This document shows positions 11,563 through 21,963 of a DNA stretch of 64,000 nucleotides, piece by piece. A model generated the notes under the pieces. The model was not told the DNA's origin. It saw only the letters and a program-made list of their open reading frames with translations, and searched no databases. Both the position numbers and the translations under genes were made by a program. Source of the DNA: Sphaeramia orbicularis (lineage: Eukaryota; Chordata; Actinopteri; Kurtiformes; Apogonidae). Numbering within the stretch: the stretch's first letter is position 1; each line of letters opens with the position of its first letter. Where the stretch lies: NCBI RefSeq assembly GCF_902148855.1, contig NC_043978.1:47978133-48042132 (forward strand), read 5' to 3'.

Positions 11563-12030
11563 AATTAAATCAGTGGTTCCCAACCTTTTTTTTTTTTGCT
11601 TGTGACCCCATTTTAACATCACAAATTTCCAGCATTCAAAACGTAGACTTTTTTTTTTTTCTAAAATTAATTTGTTTTGATCATGTATAGTTTGCTATAA
11701 TATGTTGCAAATAAACATTAATTTTAGACGACATTTAGTCTATATAATGTATATTATTCTGGACAGAGGCAGTAAATCCAGGTGTAGATTACTGCACAAA
11801 GGGAGAATTTGATTTTCCTTGGTCAGGATATGTACAGTCAGTCCAGCTTGGATTTACAAGGCTGACAATTAATACTGAACAAACAAGAACTCAAACTATG
11901 AATTATGAAAGAGCTGCAGCATCTGAAACTGACCACAATGAACATTTGACAGATAAACAGAACCACAGTGCTGCAGTTTCAGACTCACAGTTTGTCATGT
12001 CTTTTATGGATTGGGATTGTCTCTGTCAAG

Positions 12031-12061
<31 letters not shown>

Positions 12062-12064
12062 ATA

Positions 12065-13075
12065 ACACTGGTCTACAAGGAAAATGCTTCCAGAATTAAA
12101 GTAATGAAATTTTACCACATGAGAATCACTGATAAAGAAAATCAAGTCAAAAATGCTGGTTGGCTGAACTTTCCAAGATACAGCCTTGGGTCAAAATGTG
12201 AAATTCAAGAATTAACGAGAGAATGGGTTTGACTCAAAAGGAATATTTGTCTCAGAGCTACAAGATCTACTTCAAAACATTGTCTGCACATTAGAATTCA
12301 TTCACTTTACAGGTTCTATTTAGTGGAAGATTTATAAAACTATTATATAAATGTACATAAACCAATATACAGGGTGGGGAAGTAAAATTTACAATGAACA
12401 TTTAGTTGTTTTTTCTCAGCAGGCACTACGTCAATTGTTTTGAAACCGAACATATATTGATGTCATAATCATACCTAACACTATTATCCATACCTTTTCA
12501 GAAACTTTTGCCCATATGAGTAATCAGGAAAGCAAACGTCAAAGAGTGTGTGATTTGCTGAATGCACTCGTCACCACCAAAGGAGATTTCAAAAATAGTT
12601 GGAGTGTCCATAAAGACTGTTTATAATGGAAAGAAGAGAATGACTATGAGCAAAACTATTACGAGAAAGTCTGGAAGATACTATTAAAGAAGAATGGGAG
12701 AAGTTGTCACCCGAATATTTGAGGAAACACTTGCGCAAGTTTCAGGAAGCGTGTGAAGGCAGTTATTGAGAAAGAAGGAGGACACATAGAATAAAAAACA
12801 CTTTCTATTATGTAAATTTTCTTGTGGCAAATAAATTCTCATGACTTTCAATAAACTAATTGGTCATACACTGTCTTTCAATCCCTGCCTCAAAATATTG
12901 TAAATTTTGCTTCCCCACCCTGTATATGTGTAATAACCCTTTATCATATACCTTGAAAACATCAGCAAACCGGCACTTTTGTCATTTATTTTCCAATTCA
13001 TCTTATTAAAATATGTAACATTTAGCACATTTAATCTCTGAAGCAAATCATTTCTAAAAAATTGTAGACCAGTGT
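12065..13075. mobile_element. TA-flanked TIR element inside the hAT
   Basis: The inverted termini are ACACTGGTCTACAA and TTGTAGACCAGTGT, each bordered by TA (12063-12064 and 13076-13077), the Tc1/mariner-type target. Without the mariner within it, the element is 458 bp and has no open frame. The start resembles the element at 17669-18112. Assignment to Tc1/mariner rests on the TA duplication and is inference. Confidence 0.75.
12370..12922 (+). mobile_element. mariner-like deletion derivative
   Basis: The ends are CAGGGTGGGGAAGTAAAATT and AATTTTGCTTCCCCACCCTG, near-perfect inverted repeats flanked by TA on both sides. Plus-strand remnants of a transposase survive: an N-terminal stretch beginning MSNQESKRQRVCDLLNALV (12512 onward), and a C-terminal stretch with LSPEYLRKHLRKFQEACEG. 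The middle, including the catalytic region, is missing and frames are disrupted. It is the innermost of three nested elements and so the most recent. Confidence 0.85.
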
Positions 13076-13171
13076 TACTAGAAATTTCAGGCGACCCCAT
13101 TTGAATTCCTGGTGACCCTATTTGGGGTCCTGACCCCAAAGTTGAAAAACGCTGAATTAAACTAAACTATA

Positions 13172-13806
13172 ATGAAACAAACCCCGCCCCTCGCACTTAT
13201 TGTAACTTATTTTGGCATCGATCCAACTGATGTCATCATGTCTATGTGTGTGTTGATGTCAGCATATCAATTGCCTTTATATATGTGCCAAGTCTGAAGT
13301 AAATTGAAACAAAATTGATGTTTTTATAGACGTGACATTTTTGCCATTATAAGTAAATGGGAGAAGAGAAAAGAATTTTAAAGTTTTATAAAAAATTTTT
13401 AACTTTGACCCACTTTTCCCAAAATGTTATGGCATCTATTCTGGGTCACTGGCAATCTATAAACCCAATTTGGTATGAATTCCACCAATAGTTTTGCTGC
13501 TACAGACATGTGAAATTTCACCCAAAAAAAATCATTATCATTGTTTTTTTTTCATGCCTAAAGAGGAATTAAAACACTCAGGAAAAAAATCTTGGCTAAG
13601 GTTTTCATAATTCGTGCATCAAAGGGTTAATACTGCCCATTGGTTTATAATGGCACATATTTCAAAGTGCTATAACTTGAAAACAGTTGAAGATTATTGA
13701 TATAATTACTATTGGCAATAGATAGGAATTCACATATGGGCTTTCATTTGGTGCCATGACCTTTGACCTTGAATGACTTTGAAAGGTCACACAAATGTCA
13801 ATTGTC
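13172..13806 (+). repeat. Repeat R1 with an embedded family B end
   Basis: R1 landmarks are CCCCGCCCCTCGCAC, TTGGCATCGATCC, ATCAATTGCCTTTATATATG, TTTGACCCACTTTTCCC and GGCAATCTATAAACCCAA. They recur at 34790-34975 (reverse), 55268-55445 and 59937-60145. Bases 13531-13630 are instead the right end of a family B MITE ending CAAAGGG-TTAA. R1-type sequence resumes up to 13806 (GACCTTTGACCTTGAATG). Class unknown. Confidence 0.6.
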
Positions 13807-14709
13807 TTAAACCCTTTCATGTATGAATTATGAGAGCCTTAATCAAGATTTCTTTTCCTGAGTGTTTTTATTCCTCAAGGCATTAATAAAACAATGCGAT
13901 TGAAATTGTTTTTATGAACCCGTTTTCATGGACTTGCAAAAATGTTCACTCAGCTGGACACCATGCATTTAATTTTTGAAGCAAAGAAACGTATTTACTG
14001 ATAAACTGTGTGAAAACTATGAAATGAAAACATTTTTAATGCAGCTAATCTGATGTTTTGTCACATTTTAACATATACTAATACTAGACATTACTCACTT
14101 CATGGAGATAGTATGCAAAAAAAAAAAAAAAAAAAACCCACAAAAACCTCTTAATTACACTTTAATAACAATAACAAGCAACTGATTTACACTCAAAACA
14201 TGTTAGTGCAGATCAGGTTTATCAAGAACAGTAAAGTTACAGTGACAGTATGAATTGCAGTGTATGGGATGGTGCATGCACTGCAAAAATCTAAATCTTA
14301 CCAAGTGTATTTTTCTCATTTCTCGTCAAAATATTTCATCACACTTAAAATAAGACATAATCACCTAAAGAAGAACATTTTTTTTGTTTAATTCAAGCAA
14401 AAAAAAAATCTGCCAATGGAACAAGTGAAAATTATCTTGGTAAGATTACTTGAAATAAAATTTTGCAGATCTGTTGTTTATAAATCAGTTCTTATATCTC
14501 ACTGAAAAGTTCCTCTTTAGGTAATTCTGTCTTATTTCAAGTGTGATGAGATATTTGGAGTAGAAATGAGAAAAATACACTTGGTCGGAGTTAGATTTTT
14601 GCAGTGTGAGCATCCACTGTGTTGGCTGATATGGAACGAAAACAAAAATCCATGAATATACAAGAGAACAGCTGTCCATTGTAGTGACCACTATGCATGA
14701 AAGGGTTAA
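13807..14709 (-). mobile_element. TTAA MITE family B with nested EnSpm MITE
   Basis: TTAA is present at 13807-13810 and 14706-14709. The termini read inward are ACCCTTTCATGTATG and CCCTTTCATGCATAGTGG, so the inverted repeat is about 13 bp. Internal landmarks include CACTCAGCTGGACACCATGC and TCCACTGTGTTGGCTGATAT. A 328-bp CACTG...CAGTG element sits at 14279-14606. Without it the MITE is about 575 bp. Confidence 0.85.
14279..14606. mobile_element. EnSpm/CACTA-type MITE, 2-bp duplication
   Basis: The ends CACTGCAAAAATCTAAATC and GTTAGATTTTTGCAGTG are inverted repeats. The flanks are TG at 14277-14278 and 14607-14608. Comparison with other family B copies shows that only these two bases are duplicated. 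Internal inverted blocks (ACACTTAAAATAAGAC and CTTATTTCAAGTGTG) extend the symmetry. Fragments of the same family lie at 38636-38727 and 43806-44018. Confidence 0.85.
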
Positions 14710-15226
14710 ATATGCCGTTGGACTGCAGGACCCTTGATCCTATTTTTATTACCTATGGGATTTTTTGGCAAATGGTCAAGACCTGTCTAATTACAGTAAA
14801 AAAAAAAAAAAAAACTGAACTAATGGGGCCATCACAATAAGTTTAACCCAGTTCAATCAATGTCCACTGTTCCTGATCCTCCCCTGCATCAGGTCAGCTT
14901 TCTCTTGGTTTCAGACGCTCTCCTTGGAACATGTTCTGAAACTGGTGGGAAATGTCAGGAGTGTAAAAGGTTGCCAACAATCACGGAAGCTCAGCCCGGG
15001 CGTCTCGAAGTGCCACCCTCGTGAAGCGTCCAGCTGTTAATGGTCGGTGTGGAGGAAGTAATGAAAAGGTCAGTATGGAATTAGAAAAAGTAGGGATCAC
15101 CTTAGAGGATATGTATTTGAAGGTCATGTGGGGTACAGCTGGACAGTGTGAACTAACTTTAAAAGAGGGAACAATCGCAAGAGAGAGCCAGATACTGACA
15201 TGAGTATGCATCTGCAGGTAATGTCA
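14710..15226. other. No recognised feature
   Basis: An A tract at 14798-14814, then complex sequence without repeat termini. Overlapping short open frames on both strands near 14981-15211 show no domain. Confidence 0.4.
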
Positions 15227-15480
15227 TCTTAACCCATAAAGATCCAAAACTTCCAACACTGACCAAAAGCATCTACTGATCTAAACTGTTTAATATCTGT
15301 TGATCCACTAATTCTATTAATAGATGTAAATAATTGGTGTAAAATATAGTTTGTCATCTTCTCATGGTCATCAGATATGACCCATTTGGATGTTCAGAGG
15401 CTCCGTAGTTACCATGGAAACACCGTCATCTTCTATAACATTGATTCACCAGTAAAACCCATGGAGTTGGATCAATGAAT
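15227..15480 (+). mobile_element. Family C MITE, left half
   Basis: TTAACCCATAAAGATCC starts the copy. TCATCAGATATGACCCATTT and AAACCCATGGAGTTGGATCA follow. It stops abruptly at about 15480, and the right half is absent. Confidence 0.75.
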
Positions 15481-15613
15481 GAAATCACAGCAAATGGAAT
15501 AAAGTTTGACCAATGAAATGAAAATAAAAAAGCATTTGAGTTGATGTAGTAAAGCATTATGTGAGCCAATCATTCAAGAATTTCCATTAAACTCTACTTA
15601 TATTTTGCAAATG

Positions 15614-16043
15614 TTAACCCTGAAAGACTATGAACTATTTTTGTGGCACTTTCCTTTTTTTTTTCCTTTACATTTCACTTTCCTTTTGTGATTTATCAGC
15701 ATTTGCTATGATATTATCTCCATTTACTGACCATGTAGATGTTCAGAATAGCTCAGTGTTAATTCAGATGTTATTATATCAGAAAATTAGGGGGAAAAAA
15801 TGACTATTTTAGCAACACCTATCATTTACTGAATGTAAAAACAAACACTGTCATTAGTCAAACATGAGTTTTATTAGTGACTACAGAGCCTCTGAAAATC
15901 CACATAAGACACATTTGATGGGAAATTACATTTTACCTCAATTATTTACATGTATTGATAGGATTAGTGGTTCTGAAGTTATTAAATATTTTATGTCAGT
16001 AGATGCTTTTGGTCTCCAGTGACTGTTTCAGTCTATTAGAGTT
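15614..16043 (-). mobile_element. Family C MITE, divergent
   Basis: TTAACCCTGAAAGACTATG at 15614 aligns to the C right end read inward. AATTATTTACATGTATTGATAGG and GTAGATGCTTTTGG near 15935-16005 match the C left part in reverse. Divergence is greater than in other copies, so it is probably an older member. The far terminus is lost. Confidence 0.55.
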
Positions 16044-16097
16044 ACACTGTTTTGCTAAAACGCCAACAAGAACTTACATAAACTGCCCTGTCACACT

Positions 16098-16454
16098 TTA
16101 ACCCTTTATAAGAGACTCACTGAAATACTCTGAAATTCCAAATTTCAACCTTAGTGTGTTACTGGACATCATCATCTACCTCCTCGTCGGTTGGCGTGAC
16201 AACAGTCTCCCTCCTCTTGCCATAAAACATCAGAGCAGCACTTGATAAAACAACTCTTATAAGCTCATAAACTGACAAAAATCACTCATATTCACTATTT
16301 ACAGCTTCAAAATGTCCATAACATCTCTCTGAATCACTGTATAATGTTGTAAAAACCAAAATGCTTCTTGACCTCACTGAGGCACAGGACTGGCCCCATA
16401 TTTAATGTTTGCGGAAATGACAAAAAATAGTCCACTTGGCTGATAAAGAGTTAA
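16098..16454 (+). mobile_element. TTAA MITE family D, whole variant
   Basis: TTAACCCTTTATAAGAGACTC at the left and GGCTGATAAAGAG-TTAA at the right give TTAA-bounded inverted ends. The landmark TTAGTGTGTTACTGGA is present. The interior (GTTGGCGTGACAACAG, CAGCACTTGATAAAACAAC) is a variant core also found at 44320-44550 and 58805-58992. Its right TTAA (16451-16454) is also the left TTAA of the next MITE. Confidence 0.8.
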
Positions 16455-17007
16455 CCCATGAAGACCCAGTGCTAATTTTGTGGTAGTTCCCAAATGAATT
16501 TTTCTACATTTCTTAACTAATTTATTACAAAATAAATAAATAAAATTAATAAATAAATAAATAATTCATTCTCTGTATTTTGCCTTTTTTGGTGTAAATC
16601 ATGTATTTTCCTACATTTAAGTCACAGATCATGTAGATGAATAAGAAAAGTCAGAGTAAATTCAAAGTTGATTATATCAAAACAGAGAAAAATGAAGAAA
16701 AAGTTACTTTTTCAGCAAAGATATTGTTAACTGAATGTAAAACCCTGTCCATCCACTGTCATCGATCCAACTCCATGGATTTTACTGGTGAATCAATGTT
16801 GTAGAAGACGACAGTGTTTCCACGGTAACTACGGAGCCTGTGAACGTTCAAATGGGTCATATCTGATGACCATGAAAAGATGACAAACTGTATTTTACAC
16901 CAATTATTTACATGTATTGATAGGATTAGTGGATCAACAGGTATTAAACAGTTTAGATGAATAGATGCTTTTGGTTGCCAGTGGCTGTTTGGGTTTTTAG
17001 GGGTTAA
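16451..17007 (-). mobile_element. Family C MITE abutting D
   Basis: TTAACCCATGAAGACCCAG at the left and GTTTTTAGGGG-TTAA at the right bound a complete, inverted family C copy of about 557 bp. It shares its first TTAA with the family D copy to the left, with no base between them. Internal landmarks TTCACCAG-type and ATTATTTACATGTATTG are intact. Confidence 0.85.
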
Positions 17008-17040
17008 GTGAACTCTGGACAGTGGTATCTATGAACGTTA

Positions 17041-17115
17041 GTAAGATTCAGATATTCAAAGCATTTATTGTCATGTGTCATCAGTAAAGAAACAGGTTTC
17101 CGATGAAATGAAAAT
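17041..17115 (-). mobile_element. LINE-type tail fragment
   Basis: TTCAAAGCATTTATTGTCATG, then GATGAAATGAAAATCTTACTTTG resembles the tail at 11471-11562. No coding region is attached. Confidence 0.35.
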
Positions 17116-17349
17116 CTTACTTTGCCGTCCACACTAAATGCCAAGAGAATTTAACATGTATAAAAATACAGTTTAAGAAAATTGAAACAAATAAAACAAA
17201 GTAGCATTTAAGGATGTAATTCAAAGAGAATGAGCATCAAACTATAAAACTACATAAAAATATAAACTACTATTACTAAGTAAATATATATTTACATACA
17301 TGTGCCATGTATGAGTAATTGTGAAAACTGTCAGAGATAGATGGATTGA

Positions 17350-17351
17350 TG

Positions 17352-17413
<62 letters not shown>

Positions 17414-17604
17414 CCTACTATAATGCACATTTCTGTGTTCTGTGTTCAGTGTTTGTCTGGCGCGTGTTTGTCTGACACGTGTGTGTCTGATCAATGTCCC
17501 GATGTTGCAGCACAGGAGGGTGTACAGGTACAATGCCGCTGTTGCACCAAGGGAGGGCGCTATTGTACAATGGCACCACAGGTACAATGCTGCTAGTAAT
17601 AATG

Positions 17605-17659
<55 letters not shown>

Positions 17660-17660
17660 C
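17350..17660. repeat. Two (ATA)n tracts around a 185-bp spacer
   Basis: AAT-trinucleotide runs occupy about 17352-17414 and 17600-17656, the second passing into (AAC)n. The spacer has short internal repeats: GTTTGTCTGGCGCG, GTTTGTCTGACACG, and two GGTACAATGC(C/T)GCT words. Long poly-Asn or poly-Ile frames across it are artefacts of the repeat. Confidence 0.9.
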
Positions 17661-17668
17661 AACAACAA

Positions 17669-18112
17669 CACTGGTCAACAACAAATTTATTTTTTAAGTT
17701 TTTTGAGCTGATTTAGGATAATTTTGGTGTGCTGAATCCAAAAATCACATTAATTTTGCTCAATCAGGTCAACTTTCTGAACTATGCTACATATTGGCTT
17801 TTTAACATTTTTGCTTACATTTATGGGCATTTTCACATCATATGATACAAAATTCTTTCATATTTCTTGTAATAAACGAGTTCTGAAGATTTTACTTTTG
17901 CCAATTTATGATTGTTTTTTTTTTTAATATTACAGGTGAATGAAATGGCTTCGACTAGAAGATCTTGCAAAAATAAGCCTGACGTATTCAGCCAAAAAAC
18001 CTGACCTGATTGAGAAAAACAGATGTCATTTTTGGATTTAGCGGTGCAAAATGGTCCTAATTCAGTTGAAAAAACCTAGACAACTTGCAAAAAACATTTT
18101 TTTGTAACCCAG
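17669..18112. mobile_element. Putative TIR element ACACTGG...CCAGTGT
   Basis: The left end ACACTGGTCAACAACAAA and right end TTGTAACCCAGTGT are imperfect inverted repeats about 440 bp apart. The terminal heptamer equals that of the TA-flanked element at 12065-13075. The target duplication is unclear because the left flank is microsatellite. No coding sequence is apparent. Confidence 0.5.
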
Positions 18113-19712
18113 TGTAATAAATGTGAAATTATTTCTAATAAAATGGCAACTGTTGCAGGAGTTGGTCAGTTCATCATGTAACAGGAGCTTTATTCTGATG
18201 CTGACACTTTGTATGATGTTCAGTCTCATTACTCTCTGTACCGAGGTCTGAAACATCTTCACCATGGAACCTTTTTTCATTATACAGTAAATAGGAACAT
18301 TTTTACGCTTGTACATGGTGTGCTGTAACGCTGTGTATATGCATTCAATGTGGCCAAGTAACTCAGCGTGACTTGTGAAAATGAATCTTCTGTGTAGACT
18401 GTAGAGAACGCAGTTATTAGTTTCCATTGCTGAACTTAATAAAACTTTCTGTTTTTAAAATGGATCCGCGCTTAAACTCAAAGGACCCTTCATTTTTTTT
18501 AAAACCAGAGATTAGATGGATTTGTTCGTGCTATTTACATTTGGACTTCAAATACTGACAGATTATGTTTCTTAAACCGAACATCTTGTAATTTTAATGT
18601 TTGGCAAATCAGATGGTGATATTTGCTGCTGATCTTTGTTTGAAAAACACCAATGGGAATTATTCGAAAGGTAATTTGTGTAAATGTCTAGCGGTACAGT
18701 TTCTATTCATAGGACTATGTGAGCGCTTGTCTGGGTTTGGAACAAGTGGTGAATAAAAACAAGGTCAGATAAGACACAGTGGACTGAGGTACAGTAGGTA
18801 AACTCCTAATGAACTCGGTGCTTAATGCAGATCTGTACTAGTGGCTGATTAGAGCATTAACGGAGATGCAGCAGGCTTAGCTGTGAAGAGGTAACGTGAA
18901 GGTGAACCACAGATAAAGAAGGGAAAGGGGAGGGGGATGCAACAGGGGGAAAAAAAAAAAAAAAAAAGCATGAGATGTAAGAAGAGAAGAGCAGCATGTA
19001 GAGGAGAAGGAGGAATCAGAAGGAGTGACTTTTAGACCAAGGCCAAAAGGAGACCGCAGAAGTTCAGACGCTAAATTACCATGTGTTTGATTCGTATAGA
19101 GCGCCTCTAGAGAAAACCGCTATAGTTCAAACGCGAGTGAAAACACAAGCTCGTCAAACAACAGATTAGGGGAAAAACAAAACTTTCAAGCCGAGCCCGT
19201 GGCCCCCAGAGGTAATCAGGTCTGAAGCTGCTGAAATATTTACTATAGGTTTTATTCACGCAAAACACAACATTCGATTCGCATAAATATCAACCGATCA
19301 TACATTGATATGACATTTGTGTATAAATTCTACACTTAACAAGTTGTTTTTTTCTCGTACTTTTTCCAGCAAAACATGTGAATGTGCACTCCCCAGTCCC
19401 TGTGCTTTATAAATCATTCTTGACTTTGCAATTGTATGTAAGATCATGATGTAAAATAACACATCAGCAGCCCAATTATGCAACTATTGTTTTGTAAGTG
19501 CAAATTTACAAGATATTTTATTATAAAAATAAAAAGGAAGAAAAACCCTAAGTATTGATGGCTTAGACCTCATCTGCGCTGATTTAAGTACTGCACTCAA
19601 TCAGATTTAATTTAACATTGTCATTTCAGTTTTGTTTTAAATCAGAGCCCTAATAATCTGTCCAGGAAAACTTATTTTCATTGATGACTTTGTGTCTGAA
19701 ATGCTTACGTCA
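18113..19712. other. No recognised feature
   Basis: Mostly single-copy-looking sequence with an A-rich run near 18950. A 121-codon minus-strand open frame (18062-18427) starts in this stretch but ends in the transposon terminus. It carries no domain I recognise, so I do not call it a gene. Confidence 0.4.
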
Positions 19713-19926
19713 TTAACCCATAGAGACCCAAACAGCCACTTGGGACCAAAATTATCTACTGATAAAAATATTTAAGAACTTCCGAAAGACTAAGGCCCAA
19801 TCCCAATTTACCCCTTGGCCCCTCCCCCTCCATTTTGCGCATTTGAGTGAAGGGGTGTCCCGATTCTCGATGAATCGCAGGGGAAAGGCTGTTTGGTCCC
19901 CCAAACAGAGATTTTTCAGGACTGCA

Positions 19927-20736
19927 CACTGTAAGCCCGGACTTTGTATTTACTAAAATGATTTAATTATAATGTACTTAAATGATTTAAGTTTTATTAC
20001 ATTACTATAAAATGTTAAGTATATTCTACTAATTTGTAGACATAGTCGAAAGTACGAAAAAGTTTAAGTTGAATGGAATTAAATCACTAAGTTTTAGTCA
20101 TAACAACACCACTTATCTCCGCATTGCATTGTGGGTATTGGGCATGTTGTTGAAAATGTGTTCTTTTTCTGTGCAGGGGTTCAGCAGGGTTGTGGTGTTA
20201 GTGTTAATTTGGACTTAATGTGTGTATGGCAGTGTTTATTGGCCTTTTTGTGTTTGTTTTTTTGTAGAGCTGCACCATGAGTGAGAGCCATAGGAAGAAC
20301 TATGGCTTTACTGTTCATCTAGAACAGATTTTTTTTAAATGAAAATCTTTATGCCTCACCAAACTAAAAGCACTTCCTGTTCTAGTAAATTACACTGAGT
20401 TATCTTCCTGCTTAACTTCCATACACGCTGCAATATATTAAGTTGAATAATTTCATAAAGCAATTTGTATCGCAAAGATTTTAATTTAAGTCAACTCAGA
20501 ATGAGGCCAATGCACTGATGTTATTAAGTTAGTAATTATCTGAAGCAATTGACATTGCAACAAATTTGAAGTTAAATTAACTTAGCATTAAGTGTGTTGT
20601 ACTTAAAATAGCATTTCCATTCAAATCAAGCATTTAAGTTTAAACACTCAAGTTTTCATTACTCGTTACTTAATTTTTTAAGGTAACCGGTTTACTCAAA
20701 TTTTTTAAATAAACTCAACTATCCGGTATTACAGTG
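19927..20736. mobile_element. EnSpm/CACTA-like element, short form
   Basis: The termini CACTGTAAGCCCGGA and TCCGGTATTACAGTG are inverted repeats flanked by CA on both sides (19925-19926 and 20737-20738). The interior is AT-rich with repeated TTAAGTT words and has no open frame. A much longer copy of the same family, swollen by insertions, is at 38744-42130. Confidence 0.8.
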
Positions 20737-20766
20737 CATTACAAACGGAGCAGTATGAGAAACTTC

Positions 20767-21785
20767 TGTGACGGCACAACACTCGGCGTGGACCCAAATG
20801 CACAAGACTCTCAAGGGTCAGTGGTAAAAAGGATTTATTTTAACAAATATACAAAAAGGCAAAAATGGACAAACAGAGGGAGGAAGCACAACGTGCCCAT
20901 TAATAAACTAAAAAAACCTAATGAACAAAAGGAGAAACACAACATGCTCTATACTAAACTAAAAACCTGATATACAAAACACATGGATCAAGATTCAAGA
21001 TACTTAACTCTTTCAGTGCCATGGGCCGATTAAATCGGCTTTACGAATACAACCTTTAAAGTGCCACGGGCCGATCAGATCGGCTTTGGAGAACACGCCA
21101 TATTTGTGTACAAACAAACCATCCACCCCCATTTCTTTCTCACATTTCGATGACGTTCTTTCAAATCTTCTTGCAAATTACGATCAATAATGAATCGGCT
21201 GCGTCCGGTGCGTTTTGAATCTAAGTAGCAATCGGGTCGGATGTTACCGAGCGGTTTTTGACCAAGGAAGAGCTCGCGTTTCATTTTCTGCTTGGGAAAT
21301 TTTATGAATGAATTTATGAATGAAATCATATGCAAATTAGATGGCCATTTTGTAGTAATATCGTAAACACAGCGATCTGTCAAAACAGTCCCATCTGCTA
21401 GAAAATGAGTTCTGATGACGATTCAGACTTCGATTATAAAAACGACGCGAAATACTGAAAAACGACCAAATTCTGTGGCACTTTTAAGGCTTATTAGCCC
21501 CTTAACTGTCTGGCACCGAAAGAGTTAACAAAAGGAGTTCTTCTCTTGGGCACTGACAACAGACAGAGGGAGAGAGGAGAATATACGGGGAAGGAGGAAT
21601 CCCATTCAGGTGTGGGTAATCACAGGAGGAACATCAGGTGCAAACAATTTGGGAATTAGGGAAGGACAATGACTAGACAGACAGTGAAGACAAAACAGGA
21701 AGATGACCACCACCACCAAAATAAAACAGGAAGAGGACAAAACAAAAACCCTAAACTAAATCAACACAAACAACGACGCATGACA
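20767..21785 (-). mobile_element. Solo LTR (fossil) carrying a MITE
   Basis: The segment begins TGTGACGGCAC and ends CGCATGACA, so it has TG...CA ends, and the likely 5-bp flanks are ACTTC and ATTTC. Without the MITE at 21004-21528 it is about 500 bp. It shares AAAATAAAACAGGAAG with the solo LTR at 1270-2001, suggesting related LTR families. No internal coding region is present. Confidence 0.55.
21004..21528 (+). mobile_element. TTAA MITE family E, piggyBac-like
   Basis: TTAA-bounded, with termini CTCTTTCAGTGCCATGG and CTCTTTCGGTGCCAGAC read inward. Two subterminal palindromes, GCCGATTAAATCGGC (21025-21039) and GCCGATCAGATCGGC (21070-21084), sit in a direct repeat. An 18-codon frame at 21405-21458 reads MSSDDDSDFDYKND and then stops. 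An acidic start of this kind is common in piggyBac transposases, so this may be a deletion derivative of an autonomous element. The minus-strand open frame across it is not recognisable. Confidence 0.75.
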
Positions 21786-21931
21786 ATTTCCCATAATTCT
21801 GTTCAAATCATCGGCAACATGGAGGTAAACACAGCAAAAAAGTGCAGTAGTGTGACAAAAGAAACACACAAATGTACGCGCTTTCTTCGTAAAGTGATCG
21901 TCTGTTTAAATATCTGTTTCACTCTTGTCTT

Positions 21932-21963
<32 letters not shown>

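Larger units (their letters stand above)
11571..13154 (-). mobile_element. hAT CAGTGGTTCCCAACC family, nested host
   Basis: The ends are CAGTGGTTCCCAACC and TTGAAAAACGCTG. The 8-bp flanks AATTAAAT (11563-11570) and AATTAAAC (13155-13162) differ by one base. Bases 11571-12062 and 13078-13154 match the 572-bp copy at 4592-5163 in reverse. The extra sequence is a TA-flanked element (12065-13075) that itself contains a mariner. Removing both restores the hAT at about 570 bp. Confidence 0.85.

Noticed and set aside
17242-17711. Long frames rich in Asn, Ile or Leu
   Set aside because: They translate (ATA)n and (AAC)n tracts in every frame.
18062-18427. 121-codon minus-strand frame
   Set aside because: Its last part is a transposon terminus and the rest has no domain.
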